DNA of 64,000 bases, taken from assembly GCA_030656015.1 (NCBI GenBank), contig JAUSNX010000001.1, forward strand, positions 124,001 through 188,000, read 5' to 3'. Within the stretch, counting starts at the first letter, position 1; each line of letters opens with the position of its first letter. The DNA is from Methanobacteriaceae archaeon. Its GTDB lineage: Archaea > Methanobacteriota > Methanobacteria > Methanobacteriales > Methanobacteriaceae. Made by a program: the position numbers and the translations under genes. The notes beneath the pieces were generated by a model. It made no database searches, was not told the origin of the DNA, and was given only the letters and a program-made list of their open reading frames with translations. Positions 9,666 through 17,727 of this stretch are shown one piece after another.

Positions 9666-10183
9666 TTCCGATGGAAACAATAACTAAATGTCTAAATGAA
9701 TGGAATGCCACTTTAGAGGCCCTAGGCCAAGGGAAACAAACTATTCTAATTAGAAAATACAATACTTCTGTGGAAAAGTTTCTTTTATATCCTACTACCA
9801 GCTATGCAGCTAAAGATGATTTCTTAGACAGTTTTAAGAAGGACCAATATGGATTCGTAGTGGAAAATGCCCTGCCTAAAGAAGATGGAGATAAAAAAGA
9901 AGTCAAATACTTTGCCACCGTGGAAAAAATAATTGAAAAACCATCTTCCAGAATAGGAACACTTAATAAATTCCACATCTGGACCAATGAACATGTTAAA
10001 TCATATATTGGTTCTGGTAAGGCCTATATCTGGGTTTTAAGAGTTTATGAATTAGAAAAACCTGTTATGGTGGATAGGACTAAAGGCCTGCTTTATGCTA
10101 ATGTTGATCAAGAAGTATCTTTAGAACGAATTAAACCGATTTTATCGGATAATGAGTTTAATAAAATAAAAAATAATCTATAA
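9662..10183 (+). CDS. DUF1802 family protein
   Basis: A 173-residue protein resembling DUF1802, from the N-terminal 'NEWNATLEALGQGKQTILIRK' region and the 'KFLLYPTTSY' stretch that matches the family's pattern of a conserved LFPT-like segment. Function is unknown. It overlaps the DUF365 stop by 4 nt; an ATG at 9671 is an alternative start. The pair DUF365-DUF1802 sits between two groups of accessory genes; both proteins are small and cytoplasmic with no membrane segment. Confidence 0.7.
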   Translation: MIPMETITKCLNEWNATLEALGQGKQTILIRKYNTSVEKFLLYPTTSYAAKDDFLDSFKKDQYGFVVENALPKEDGDKKEVKYFATVEKIIEKPSSRIGTLNKFHIWTNEHVKSYIGSGKAYIWVLRVYELEKPVMVDRTKGLLYANVDQEVSLERIKPILSDNEFNKIKNNL

Positions 10184-10191
10184 TTATTTTT

Positions 10192-10338
10192 TTACTCAAT
10201 TTCTTTTTTAATCAAACCAACAATGGCCTTTCCAAGGCTTTTATATCCTTTAGCTTTGCTATGTTCTTTAAATTTTTCAAGCAATGATTCTTCAATTCTA
10301 AAACTTACTCTTTTCTTTTCTAATGATTTATTTTCTAT
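10192..10338 (-). CDS. Small ribbon-helix-helix protein with apparent ATA start
   Basis: An open frame of 48 codons encodes a basic N-terminal strand (EKKRVSFRIEE), a helix (SLLEKFKEHSKAKG) and a second helix (KAIVGLIKKEIE), the layout of ribbon-helix-helix DNA-binding proteins such as antitoxins. There is no ATG, GTG or TTG in the frame. GGGGG at 10346-10350 lies exactly 7 nt before an ATA at 10338, where a start codon would be expected. Either the gene starts at AUA or its ATG was lost and it is a fresh pseudogene. It lies opposite to and just past the DUF1802 gene. Too short for ordinary gene finders. Confidence 0.55.
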   Translation of the reverse strand: MENKSLEKKRVSFRIEESLLEKFKEHSKAKGYKSLGKAIVGLIKKEIE

Positions 10339-10543
10339 TTTAAAACCCCCGAGTTTTAATATAATAAGTATATAATAATAGTTATTAGTATCAATATATT
10401 TAATTATTTCAAATATTAATTATCAGAAATAATCTATTTTGTTTAAAAAGAACTTTTACTTTCCATTTGCTCTTCCTCAAGGATATAATATTATCAAGTG
10501 ACATATTATTATAAAAATTTAATAAGAATAGAGATGAATTATC

Positions 10544-11582
10544 ATGAGTTCTAATCTGCCGAATATGCAAACAAATACCATAGTTCTTTATAAAGGAAAT
10601 GAAGGTGCAGCTACCGTTGAAGTACTTTTAAAAGATGAAACTATGTGGCTAACCCAAAAAACAATGGCAGAATTATTTAATGTTAACAGTCAGGCCATCA
10701 CCAGGCATTTATCCAATATTTTCTCAGATAATGAATTAGATGAAACCTCAACTTGTTCCATTTTTGAACAAGTTCAAAAGGAAGGTAATCGAAACATTAA
10801 ACGAAAACTGAAATTCTACAATCTAGATGCCATAATCGCCGTCGGCTATCGGGTAAACTCTAAACAGGCCACCCAATTTCGTATATGGGCCACCCAATTT
10901 CGTATATGGACCACCCAAACTTTAAAAGAATACATCATTAAGGGTTTTGTCCTGGATGACGAACTCTTAAAAAACAGTACCCGATTTGGCAAAGATTATT
11001 TTGATGAATTATTAGATCGTATAAAAGAAATAAGGGCTAGTGAAAGAAGATTTTATCAAAAAATTACGGATATTTATTCCCAATGTAGTCATGATTATGA
11101 TAAAGATTCAGAATTAACTAGAACTTTTTATGCAACTGTTCAAAATAAATTGCATTGGGCCATAACTGAACATACAGCGGCAGAATTAATTATAGGCCAG
11201 GCCAATCATAATAAAAAGAATATGGGCCTTACCAACTGGAAAAACTCACCAGAAGGTAAAATCTTAAAAAAAGACGTATAATATTGCTAAGAATTATTTA
11301 GATAAAGAAGAGATATCTGAATTAAACAATATAGTGAGTATGTATTTAGATTATGCTGAAAATCAGGCCAGAAGACATAAAATAATGTCCATGAAAGACT
11401 GGATAGAAAAATTAGATGCTTTTTTGAAATTTAATGAATATGAAATATTAGCGGATTCTGGTAAAATTACTGCTGAAGTGGCCAAGGAAATAGCAAATAA
11501 AGAATTTGAAGAGTTCAGAAAATTACAGGATAAAGAATACACTTCAGATTTTGATAAAGAAGTTAAGAAGTGCTTGAATTGA
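10544..11582 (+). pseudogene. RhuM-family protein gene with internal duplication and frameshift
   Basis: The frame from ATG 10544 encodes an N-terminal 'MWLTQKTMAELFNV' helix-turn-helix and the RhuM core (GYRVNSKQATQFRIW, KKNMGLTNWKNSPEGKI), a family found in mobile and pathogenicity regions whose biochemical role is unsettled. Two lesions are visible. A 21-bp tandem duplication near 10869-10910 repeats ATQFRIW. A one-base insertion near 11279 makes a premature TAA after KKDV; in the next frame the family C-terminus continues without a break (NIAKNYLDKEEI ... MKDWIEKLDAFLKFNEYEIL) to a stop at 11582. It is probably inactive, although a truncated N-terminal protein could still be made. Confidence 0.8.
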
Positions 11583-11886
11583 ATAGGATATTATTAACTT
11601 TTAATTTATTAATTTCCAGTATAAAGTATGAAATCAGCAGCTTATAAACTAGCATAAGCAATTTAAATACGCAAATACATGAACTAAAATTAATTATTCA
11701 TAAGTTATTTAATTCTTTTTAAGAATCAATGGCTTTAATTCAGAGCTATATCAACTTATTTTCTAAATAACTTATTTCTATTTTTAAAAAAAGCTCTAAA
11801 TTAAAGATAAACAATTTACTTATGTAAAATACTGTTCTAAAACATTTATAGAAAAATATATATTTTAATAGTTATGATATATTTTA
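11583..11886. other. Intergenic region with a small gene remnant
   Basis: About 300 bp of AT-rich DNA between the RhuM pseudogene and the first DUF4258 gene. The stretch 11709-11745 resembles, in the same orientation, the last codons of the winged-helix gene at 12697-12740: both contain TTAATTC, a T run, then AAGAATCAATGGC and a TTTAA. On the minus strand the similarity covers the codons for the winged-helix C-terminus, but the frame is broken. I see no other gene here. Leader and promoter of the DUF4258 cassette should lie in the last 80 bp. Confidence 0.4.
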
Positions 11887-11898
11887 GGAGGAGTAATA

Positions 11899-12207
11899 AT
11901 AATTAATAATCCTGAAGTTTCAATCCAAGAGTTTAAAAAAAACTACTTAAGGAATATGACTCGGGATAGAATTTATATCACCCCACATGGCAGTATAAGG
12001 ATAAGAGGTAGGCAAAATTTTACTGATGATGAAATTAAAGATTGTATAATAGAAAAATTTCCAAATAAATTCCATAAAAATGAATATGGTGAATTTGAAT
12101 TAACATACTCTCATCTAAATAGAAAATCAGAGGAAATAATTATTATTGTAGTGCCTCATAATTCATCCGAAAAATCTATAAGGATAATTACTACATATAG
12201 TCACTAA
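11899..12207 (+). CDS. DUF4258-like protein, toxin-like partner, copy 1
   Basis: About 100 aa with the pattern of DUF4258: an N-terminal 'ITPHGSIRIRGRQ' (His followed by Arg-rich segment), a short helix, and a beta-hairpin ending 'RIITTY'. Such small proteins resemble RelE-like toxin folds, and the gene is followed at once by a DUF2283 gene, a pairing often suspected to be toxin-antitoxin. GGAGGAG at 11887-11893 is placed 7 nt before an ATA at 11899, giving an N-terminus that begins INNPEVSIQEF; the first ATG (11956) has only a poor AAGG three bases away but leaves the domain complete. The start is therefore uncertain. Toxin activity is inference. Confidence 0.6.
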   Translation: MINNPEVSIQEFKKNYLRNMTRDRIYITPHGSIRIRGRQNFTDDEIKDCIIEKFPNKFHKNEYGEFELTYSHLNRKSEEIIIIVVPHNSSEKSIRIITTYSH

Positions 12208-12218
12208 AGGTGAAATTA

Positions 12219-12608
12219 ATGCTTAAACAGGTCGAAAAGTCTTTTTTCATGGATCACGATTATGACTTTCAAAGTGATTCTATATTTTTGTATATAACAG
12301 AAGACTATGAATACAAAAGATCTTTACGTTTAGATAAGGATATAATCCTGGATTTCGATAAAAATAATACACCTGTAGCTATAGAAATACTTCATGCTTC
12401 TAAAAGGTTCAATATCGATAAAATTCATTTAAAAAATCCAATAGACATTAATATGAATATAGAAGTTGGTAAAGATTATATTCATATAAAAGCAGCATTT
12501 AACGTCATTATTAGAAATAAGAATACTCCACTAGAATTCAATGCTGAAGGGGAAAATAGTATTAATTTACCATCTACAGAAACTCATTTCGCTGCTGCAG
12601 CAATTTAA
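12219..12608 (+). CDS. DUF2283 family protein, antitoxin-like partner, copy 1
   Basis: About 129 aa; the first 70 residues match DUF2283: a 'DFQSDSIFLYI' segment in place of the family's YD-x-x-x-D-x-L-Y-I, then 'DKDIILDFDKNNTPVAIEIL'. The C-terminal half is a beta-rich extension shared with the copy at 13736. AGGTGA lies 6 nt before ATG 12219, and the DUF4258 stop is 11 nt upstream, so the two are one transcript. DUF2283 proteins next to DUF4258 proteins are regarded as probable antitoxins; this has not been shown for this copy. Confidence 0.7.
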   Translation: MLKQVEKSFFMDHDYDFQSDSIFLYITEDYEYKRSLRLDKDIILDFDKNNTPVAIEILHASKRFNIDKIHLKNPIDINMNIEVGKDYIHIKAAFNVIIRNKNTPLEFNAEGENSINLPSTETHFAAAAI

Positions 12609-12684
12609 TTTTTTTATTTAATTATAAATATATAATTGGTATCAATTAAATTCACATTAATTTTAATTTTAATTTAGAATATAA

Positions 12685-13197
12685 TTAATCATGAGTTAAT
12701 TCCCTTTTAGAAGAATCAATGGCCTTTAATAATTCTGAGGTCAGTTCCATCTGTTTTTCTGCATAATTATTATATTTCTGTTCTAAATCTCGTAATCTAT
12801 TTAATTCTTTTCGCTCCAGTAGGATTAATTCTTTATTCTCATCAAATTTAATATCTTTTTCATCAATTTTCAGGAATTCTTTTAATTCTTTATCCGAAAG
12901 CTTTGAGGACGATTCATGGAATGTTTCTATCTGTTTTTCTGTTTCCAAACCCACTAAATTTTCTTGTAGTTTATCCATTAAATTAACCAAAATTGATTTA
13001 GAATTGAGAAAGTATAATCCGTCATCTTTTATTAGTATTTTTAACTCCAGAAAGTCTTCTATGAACTTATCTAAAGTCATTCTGGATATTTCTGAACCTT
13101 GGGCCATCTCTTTTTTGGTGTATTTGTGAAAAGGATGGGCCAGTAAAAAATTTATTGTTTTTACTTGTGGGCATTTGCCAAAAATTTCAGTAAGCAT
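12685..13197 (-). CDS. Winged-helix transcriptional regulator with coiled-coil tail
   Basis: 170 aa. Residues 1-75 form a winged helix (recognition region 'MAQGSEISRMTLDKFIEDFLEL', then a wing 'KDDGLYFLNSKS'). Residues about 105-165 are charged and helical with heptad-like spacing, probably a dimerising coiled coil. GAGGTT precedes ATG 13197. A perfect dyad lies about 22 bp upstream (13219-13239), so autoregulation is likely. It lies between the two DUF4258-DUF2283 cassettes and could control them, but that is inference. A decayed copy of its 3' end is seen at 11709-11745. Confidence 0.75.
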   Translation of the reverse strand: MLTEIFGKCPQVKTINFLLAHPFHKYTKKEMAQGSEISRMTLDKFIEDFLELKILIKDDGLYFLNSKSILVNLMDKLQENLVGLETEKQIETFHESSSKLSDKELKEFLKIDEKDIKFDENKELILLERKELNRLRDLEQKYNNYAEKQMELTSELLKAIDSSKRELTHD

Positions 13198-13218
13198 ATG
13201 GTAACCTCATAATGTATC

Positions 13219-13239
13219 TATGTATATTTATTATACATA
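13219..13239. promoter_or_regulatory. Dyad upstream of the winged-helix gene, likely operator
   Basis: TATGTATA and TATACATA form a perfect 8-bp inverted repeat around a 5-nt centre. Its near edge is 22 bp before the winged-helix start, close to where the promoter or transcription start should be. Size and symmetry fit a site for the dimeric regulator encoded next to it. Confidence 0.45.
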
Positions 13240-13366
13240 TTAAATCTTATAAAGCTTATTATTTAATCAAGTGTATAATTTTTTTACATATTAAGAATTT
13301 ATTAATACTTATAATATAGAAATTATTAAATAATAAATCATACAGTTTAGTATTAGTTATTATGAA

Positions 13367-13636
13367 GTGAATTATAGAATCCAAGTGGAAGTTTTATATT
13401 CCCTTCGAAGAACAGTAAATATTGGGGTCAGACACACTCCCATTAAGAATGTTTGCCGTAGATTAAGTAAATATGATTGTAAAAAAGTGACCAAAGAAAT
13501 TGGAAATTTTATTAAAAAAGATCTTATTTTACCATATATAACTCATCATGACAAAGATATTCGTTTAAACCCTACAAAAATGAATATAATAAAAAAAATG
13601 ACTAAAATTAGATGGGATGAATTAAATGATTTCTAA
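13367..13636 (+). CDS. Small basic hypothetical protein
   Basis: 89 aa, strongly basic, from a GTG start without a clear RBS. The content (RRTVNIGVRHTPIKNVCRRL, then GNFIKKDLILPY and KMNIIKKM) suggests a compact helical or winged-helix-like domain that could bind nucleic acid, but I do not recognise a named family. It is flanked by the winged-helix regulator and the second DUF2283 gene, both on the other strand. Codon use looks like that of a real gene; confidence is limited by the weak start. Confidence 0.5.
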   Translation: MNYRIQVEVLYSLRRTVNIGVRHTPIKNVCRRLSKYDCKKVTKEIGNFIKKDLILPYITHHDKDIRLNPTKMNIIKKMTKIRWDELNDF

Positions 13637-13735
13637 TATGGACATAGTTTTCATTTAAAAAAAAATTATTCATATAATTAACAAGCACTTAATTTATTTA
13701 AATTAACCCTAACAAAAAAACAATAGCATTAATTT

Positions 13736-14113
13736 TTATACTGTGGCCATTTCTGTTTCAATATTGGGAATACCCGTATCATTAGACGTGAAAGTGTTAA
13801 CTGAGTGTATTTGCTCCTTATTATGAATTATTACACCCAGGAACAATTTTAGGCCAATAGATTTTTCATTAATGTCTACATTCATTTTTATGTTATTAAT
13901 CCTTTTCAGACTATATTTTGGAGTTTTAAGAATATTAGAAGCACTTAATATTTCTAAGGCAACAGGATTACCATTTTTATCAAAATCTAGTATTACTTCA
14001 TTATTTAATTCAATTGAAGTGTCGTATTCATAATCATTTTTAACATTAATAAATAATGCATCAACTTCCAAGTCATATTTGTACTCAATTTCAAAAATAG
14101 CTTCACATTTCAT
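13736..14113 (-). CDS. DUF2283 family protein, antitoxin-like partner, copy 2
   Basis: 125 aa, clearly a diverged paralogue of the protein at 12219: 'KYDLEVDALFINV', 'LNNEVILDFDKNGNPVALEILSAS' and a C-terminal extension with 'MNVDINEKSIGLKLFLGVIIHNK' that parallels the other copy. This copy keeps the more canonical D-A-L-F pattern. Its ATG overlaps the stop of the DUF4258 gene by 4 nt (14110-14113), which couples the pair more tightly than in copy 1. The antitoxin role is inferred from the pairing. Confidence 0.7.
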   Translation of the reverse strand: MKCEAIFEIEYKYDLEVDALFINVKNDYEYDTSIELNNEVILDFDKNGNPVALEILSASNILKTPKYSLKRINNIKMNVDINEKSIGLKLFLGVIIHNKEQIHSVNTFTSNDTGIPNIETEMATV

Positions 14114-14457
14114 GGTGCCCTAATCCTCCTTTTAATGCTATTAGTATAGGTAGTTATTATTAAAATATTTTCTCTCTCATCAATACTTATAATAATATAA
14201 ATATCCTCACTTTTCTTTGTAGGGTGCTCATATAATACTTTAAAACTATTATAACCCGTTTTTCCTATTAATACTGGTTTTTTATTAATTAAAGAATCAT
14301 AAATCAAATCACGATCAATATTATAACTTCTCAATGAAAAAGAATCTATCACATGTCTAGATTCCCTAATTTTATCTTCATCTATATTTTCAATACTAAG
14401 ATTCTTAATTATTACCCAAGCTTGATCTAAATCAAAATCACGAATTAATAACACCAC
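14110..14457 (-). CDS. DUF4258-like protein, toxin-like partner, copy 2
   Basis: About 111-115 aa, with 'FDLDQAWVIIKNL' at the N-terminus, a central 'IRESRHVIDSFSLRSYNIDRDLIYDSL' and a C-terminal hairpin ending 'ILIITTY', parallel to copy 1 and to DUF4258. The start is unclear. GTG codons at 14457 and 14454 fall inside the apparent RBS (AAGGTGG), so they are poor starts; an ATT at 14445, 8 nt after GGTGG, would give IRDFDLDQAW, a typical family N-terminus. I keep the longer GTG form as the boundary. It lies in the opposite direction to copy 1. Confidence 0.6.
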   Translation of the reverse strand: MVLLIRDFDLDQAWVIIKNLSIENIDEDKIRESRHVIDSFSLRSYNIDRDLIYDSLINKKPVLIGKTGYNSFKVLYEHPTKKSEDIYIIISIDERENILIITTYTNSIKRRIRAP

Positions 14458-14771
14458 CTTTCAATGAATAAAATTGATTTTAGATATTATCATAAGTATA
14501 AATAAATTAGTATTAATTATTATATGTATCTATTTAATAAAAAATATAATATTTACGAATAATAGCTTGTTAAATATAAAAAACGGTACAGATACTGTAA
14601 AAACATCCCATTGAATTAAATACTCCTTTTAAACTATTTATTTTCAAATTAAATCAACCATACTCCCTAAATAAAAGTAATACTTATCCTCATTAAAAAT
14701 ATTTAAATATAAACATCACATAAAAATATACTATTAAAGAAAATTAATTTTTACACAATTCATCAAATAAT
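14458..14771. other. Intergenic region between divergent genes
   Basis: About 310 bp of very AT-rich DNA that must hold the promoters of the second DUF4258-DUF2283 pair (leftward) and of the beta-helix protein gene (rightward). I see no open frame, no RNA gene and no convincing single TATA choice among the many A/T runs. Confidence 0.5.
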
Positions 14772-14783
14772 GGGGGTAATATA

Positions 14784-17537
14784 ATAAATTCATTTAAAAA
14801 GAAAATAATATTCACCATAATCATGGCCCTGGCCCTATTTGCCATAGCCAGCCCGGCCTCAGCAGCCGATTATACGGTAAATAATACTAATTATATGAAT
14901 GTGTTCAATACTACTGGAATTAATAGTAATTTCAACCTCAATGGAACAGATTACACCTTCCAGGATGGAGATACCTTCACCTTCTTATCTGGTATCTATA
15001 CCAATGTTCAGATAATCCTGGATAAAACCATTAATCTCATAAGTAATGGTGCTTTCTTTACCAATGAAACCACTGATTATTATGTTATAAATATCCTGGA
15101 TACTTCAATTTATTCCAATATCACTGGATTCAATATTAACGGGTCCTTAAATGTCTCTGCAGATAATGTTACTCTTAACAACAACTCCATTAATGCCTCT
15201 ACACGTGATGGTATTATCATAAACAGTAACAACGTCACTATATTCAACAATAAAATAAAAAACAGTGCCCTTTCTGGTATCAACACCGCTGGAAACAATA
15301 CTAACATCATCAATAACACTTTTGTATATAATCTGCAAAATGGAGTAACCTCCACCGGCGGAAACACCACCATCACTGGAAACACTATCTACTGCTATAA
15401 CAACAGCAGTATCAACTCTACCGGTGCAGATGCAATTATAAACAACAACCACATCTTCAGAAACTTCTTCGTGAATAACAGCACCTACACCAATGTATTC
15501 AACAGTACTGGAATTAACAGTAATTTCAACCTAGATGGAATCGACTACACCTTCCAGAACGGAGATACCTTCACCTTCCTAGAAGGAATCTATGAGAATG
15601 TGAAAATCATCCTGAATAAACCAGTGGCCATCATAGCTAATGGAAGTGTTAACCTCACCAGTAATGGTGCCAGCGACATTATACATGTTTTAAATACTGC
15701 CAACAACACTAATGTCTCAGGTTTCTATATCAATGGTTCTCTCAGTGTAGATGGAAATAATTCTATTATAGACAAAAATACTATTGTCAACTCGTCCCGT
15801 GATGGTATTCTAATTTCAGCCAGTAATGTTACCGTATCCAATAATAATATCAAAAACAGTAATTCATCTGGTGTAAAATCTACTGGAAATAATGTAGTTA
15901 TTAGAAATAATCATATATCTTCCAGTAATCAGAATGGGGTCGAATCTTCAGGAAGTAATGCTAGTATTAGTAGTAATTATATCACAGATAGTACAAAAAA
16001 CGGAATAAACTCCTCAGGGGATAATTCAGTAATCTACAACAACACTATCATGAATAATCGCAAGTCAGGTATTCATTCTGAAGGATCTAAGACCAACATC
16101 ACTTCAAATTATATTTATAATAGCAGTGAGCACGGTATAAATTCTAAAGGGAACAATGCCACCATATCTCAGGATAGCTCATATTATAATGGGATGCATG
16201 GAATATATGTTTCTGGAAACAATACTAAGATAGATAATTCATATACTTATTATAATGGGCATTCTGGTGTTTATTCTACTGGTAATTCTAATTCACTGAC
16301 TTCAGTTTACTCTAAATTTAATGGAATGAATGGAATACAAATTAATGGAATTAATAACACCATAACATATTCCACTGCAGAAAATAACACTTTAAATGGG
16401 ATATATTCTACAGGTGCTAACAACCAGATCAGTTCCATTACTGTTCAATACAATGGAAACAATGGGATATACTCCACAGGAGACAGTGCAAATATAAACA
16501 ATATCAATGCTGCAAATTACAACAAACAAAACGGAATACTCAGCACAGGAAACAACGCATATTTATTTTATATTAAGAATGCAGCCAATAATAAGCAAAA
16601 CGGAATTTTAATAAGTGGTAAAAACGCACAAATCTTATGGGTTGAAAACGCTACTAACAATATTCAAAATGGCATTGCTTCTTTAGGAAACAATAGTTAC
16701 TTGTGGTATATTGTGGCCAATAATAATCAAAATGGAATTTATACATCTGGTTTCAACACAACCCTAGTCTCAGTATATGCCCAATTCAATAAAAATCATG
16801 GGATTTTAACAACTGGAAATAATGTTAGGATATTTAATTCAATAATCAAATTCAATACATTAAATGGGATTTACTCCACAGGACAAAAGGCCCATATTGA
16901 AAATATCCAATCCCAGAACAATAAACAAAACGGAATTTGCAGTAGCGGCAGTCTTTTAGAGATTTTTAACTCAGTAATATCCAGTAATTATTTAAATGGA
17001 GTATATTCAACAGGATATAAACCTTATTTCCAGAATTTAACTGTTTACTCCAATAGATTAAATGGTATCATTATCTATGGTTCAGAGGGCTTTGTATACA
17101 ACAGTAACATTTATAAAAATATGAATGGTGTATATGCCAAAGGATCAAAAGCCATTGTTTATGTGAGTAAAATATATTCTAATTCCTATTATGGAGTATA
17201 TTCCATTGGTGCTTCTTCTAAGATAGTTAAAAACAAAATTTACTCCAACAGGGGCCATGGTGTATATTCTGCAGGATCATCTAGCCAGATTTATTACAAT
17301 ACTATTTACAGCAACTACAAAAACGGAATATATTCCACATCCAAATATGTACTAATTGCAGATAACACGGCTTCCTACAACAAAAACAATGGAATTTATT
17401 CTACTGGCATAAAGGCTAAGATTGGTAGAAATACTGTTAAAAATAATTTATATTATGGTATTTATTCCAAAGGTAAAGGATCAGTAGTAGTACAAAATAA
17501 GGCCAGTGGCAATAAGAAAGGAAATATTAGAAAATAG
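14784..17537 (+). CDS. Secreted right-handed beta-helix repeat protein (adhesin-like)
   Basis: About 917 aa. A Sec signal peptide (FKKKIIFTII, hydrophobic core, cleavage near ASA-AD) is followed by two copies of a 'YTFQDGDTFTFLSGIY' unit and then dozens of 20-24-residue repeats with NGIYSTG-like turns, the pattern of pectate-lyase-type beta-helix surface proteins (PbH1/NosD-like). It is likely exported and wall-associated; no sortase or membrane anchor is seen, and the C-terminus is basic. The basic n-region of the signal lies upstream of the first ATG (14823); GGGGG at 14772-14776 is 7 nt before ATA 14784, the likely start. Adhesion or glycan binding is inference. Confidence 0.85.
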   Translation: MNSFKKKIIFTIIMALALFAIASPASAADYTVNNTNYMNVFNTTGINSNFNLNGTDYTFQDGDTFTFLSGIYTNVQIILDKTINLISNGAFFTNETTDYYVINILDTSIYSNITGFNINGSLNVSADNVTLNNNSINASTRDGIIINSNNVTIFNNKIKNSALSGINTAGNNTNIINNTFVYNLQNGVTSTGGNTTITGNTIYCYNNSSINSTGADAIINNNHIFRNFFVNNSTYTNVFNSTGINSNFNLDGIDYTFQNGDTFTFLEGIYENVKIILNKPVAIIANGSVNLTSNGASDIIHVLNTANNTNVSGFYINGSLSVDGNNSIIDKNTIVNSSRDGILISASNVTVSNNNIKNSNSSGVKSTGNNVVIRNNHISSSNQNGVESSGSNASISSNYITDSTKNGINSSGDNSVIYNNTIMNNRKSGIHSEGSKTNITSNYIYNSSEHGINSKGNNATISQDSSYYNGMHGIYVSGNNTKIDNSYTYYNGHSGVYSTGNSNSLTSVYSKFNGMNGIQINGINNTITYSTAENNTLNGIYSTGANNQISSITVQYNGNNGIYSTGDSANINNINAANYNKQNGILSTGNNAYLFYIKNAANNKQNGILISGKNAQILWVENATNNIQNGIASLGNNSYLWYIVANNNQNGIYTSGFNTTLVSVYAQFNKNHGILTTGNNVRIFNSIIKFNTLNGIYSTGQKAHIENIQSQNNKQNGICSSGSLLEIFNSVISSNYLNGVYSTGYKPYFQNLTVYSNRLNGIIIYGSEGFVYNSNIYKNMNGVYAKGSKAIVYVSKIYSNSYYGVYSIGASSKIVKNKIYSNRGHGVYSAGSSSQIYYNTIYSNYKNGIYSTSKYVLIADNTASYNKNNGIYSTGIKAKIGRNTVKNNLYYGIYSKGKGSVVVQNKASGNKKGNIRK

Positions 17538-17560
17538 TCTTTAAATGGCTATTTTTTCTA
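17530..17560 (+). terminator. Possible terminator after the beta-helix gene
   Basis: The gene's end is followed by AAATAG and, after a short loop, CTATTTTTTC, a 6-bp stem with a T run. Archaeal termination mainly uses the T run, so the hairpin may not matter. Confidence 0.4.
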
Positions 17561-17727
17561 TATTTTAAAAAATAATATTTTATACACTAAAAAAACACAT
17601 TACTTTTTTATTTTAAAAAAAAATCATTTATACCTTATTTTTTTAAAAAAATCTGTTCTAATGAATTTAGATAAATTTAGATAATTTTTCAAATTTCAAT
17701 TAGTTTTAATAAAAAAAATAAAAAATA

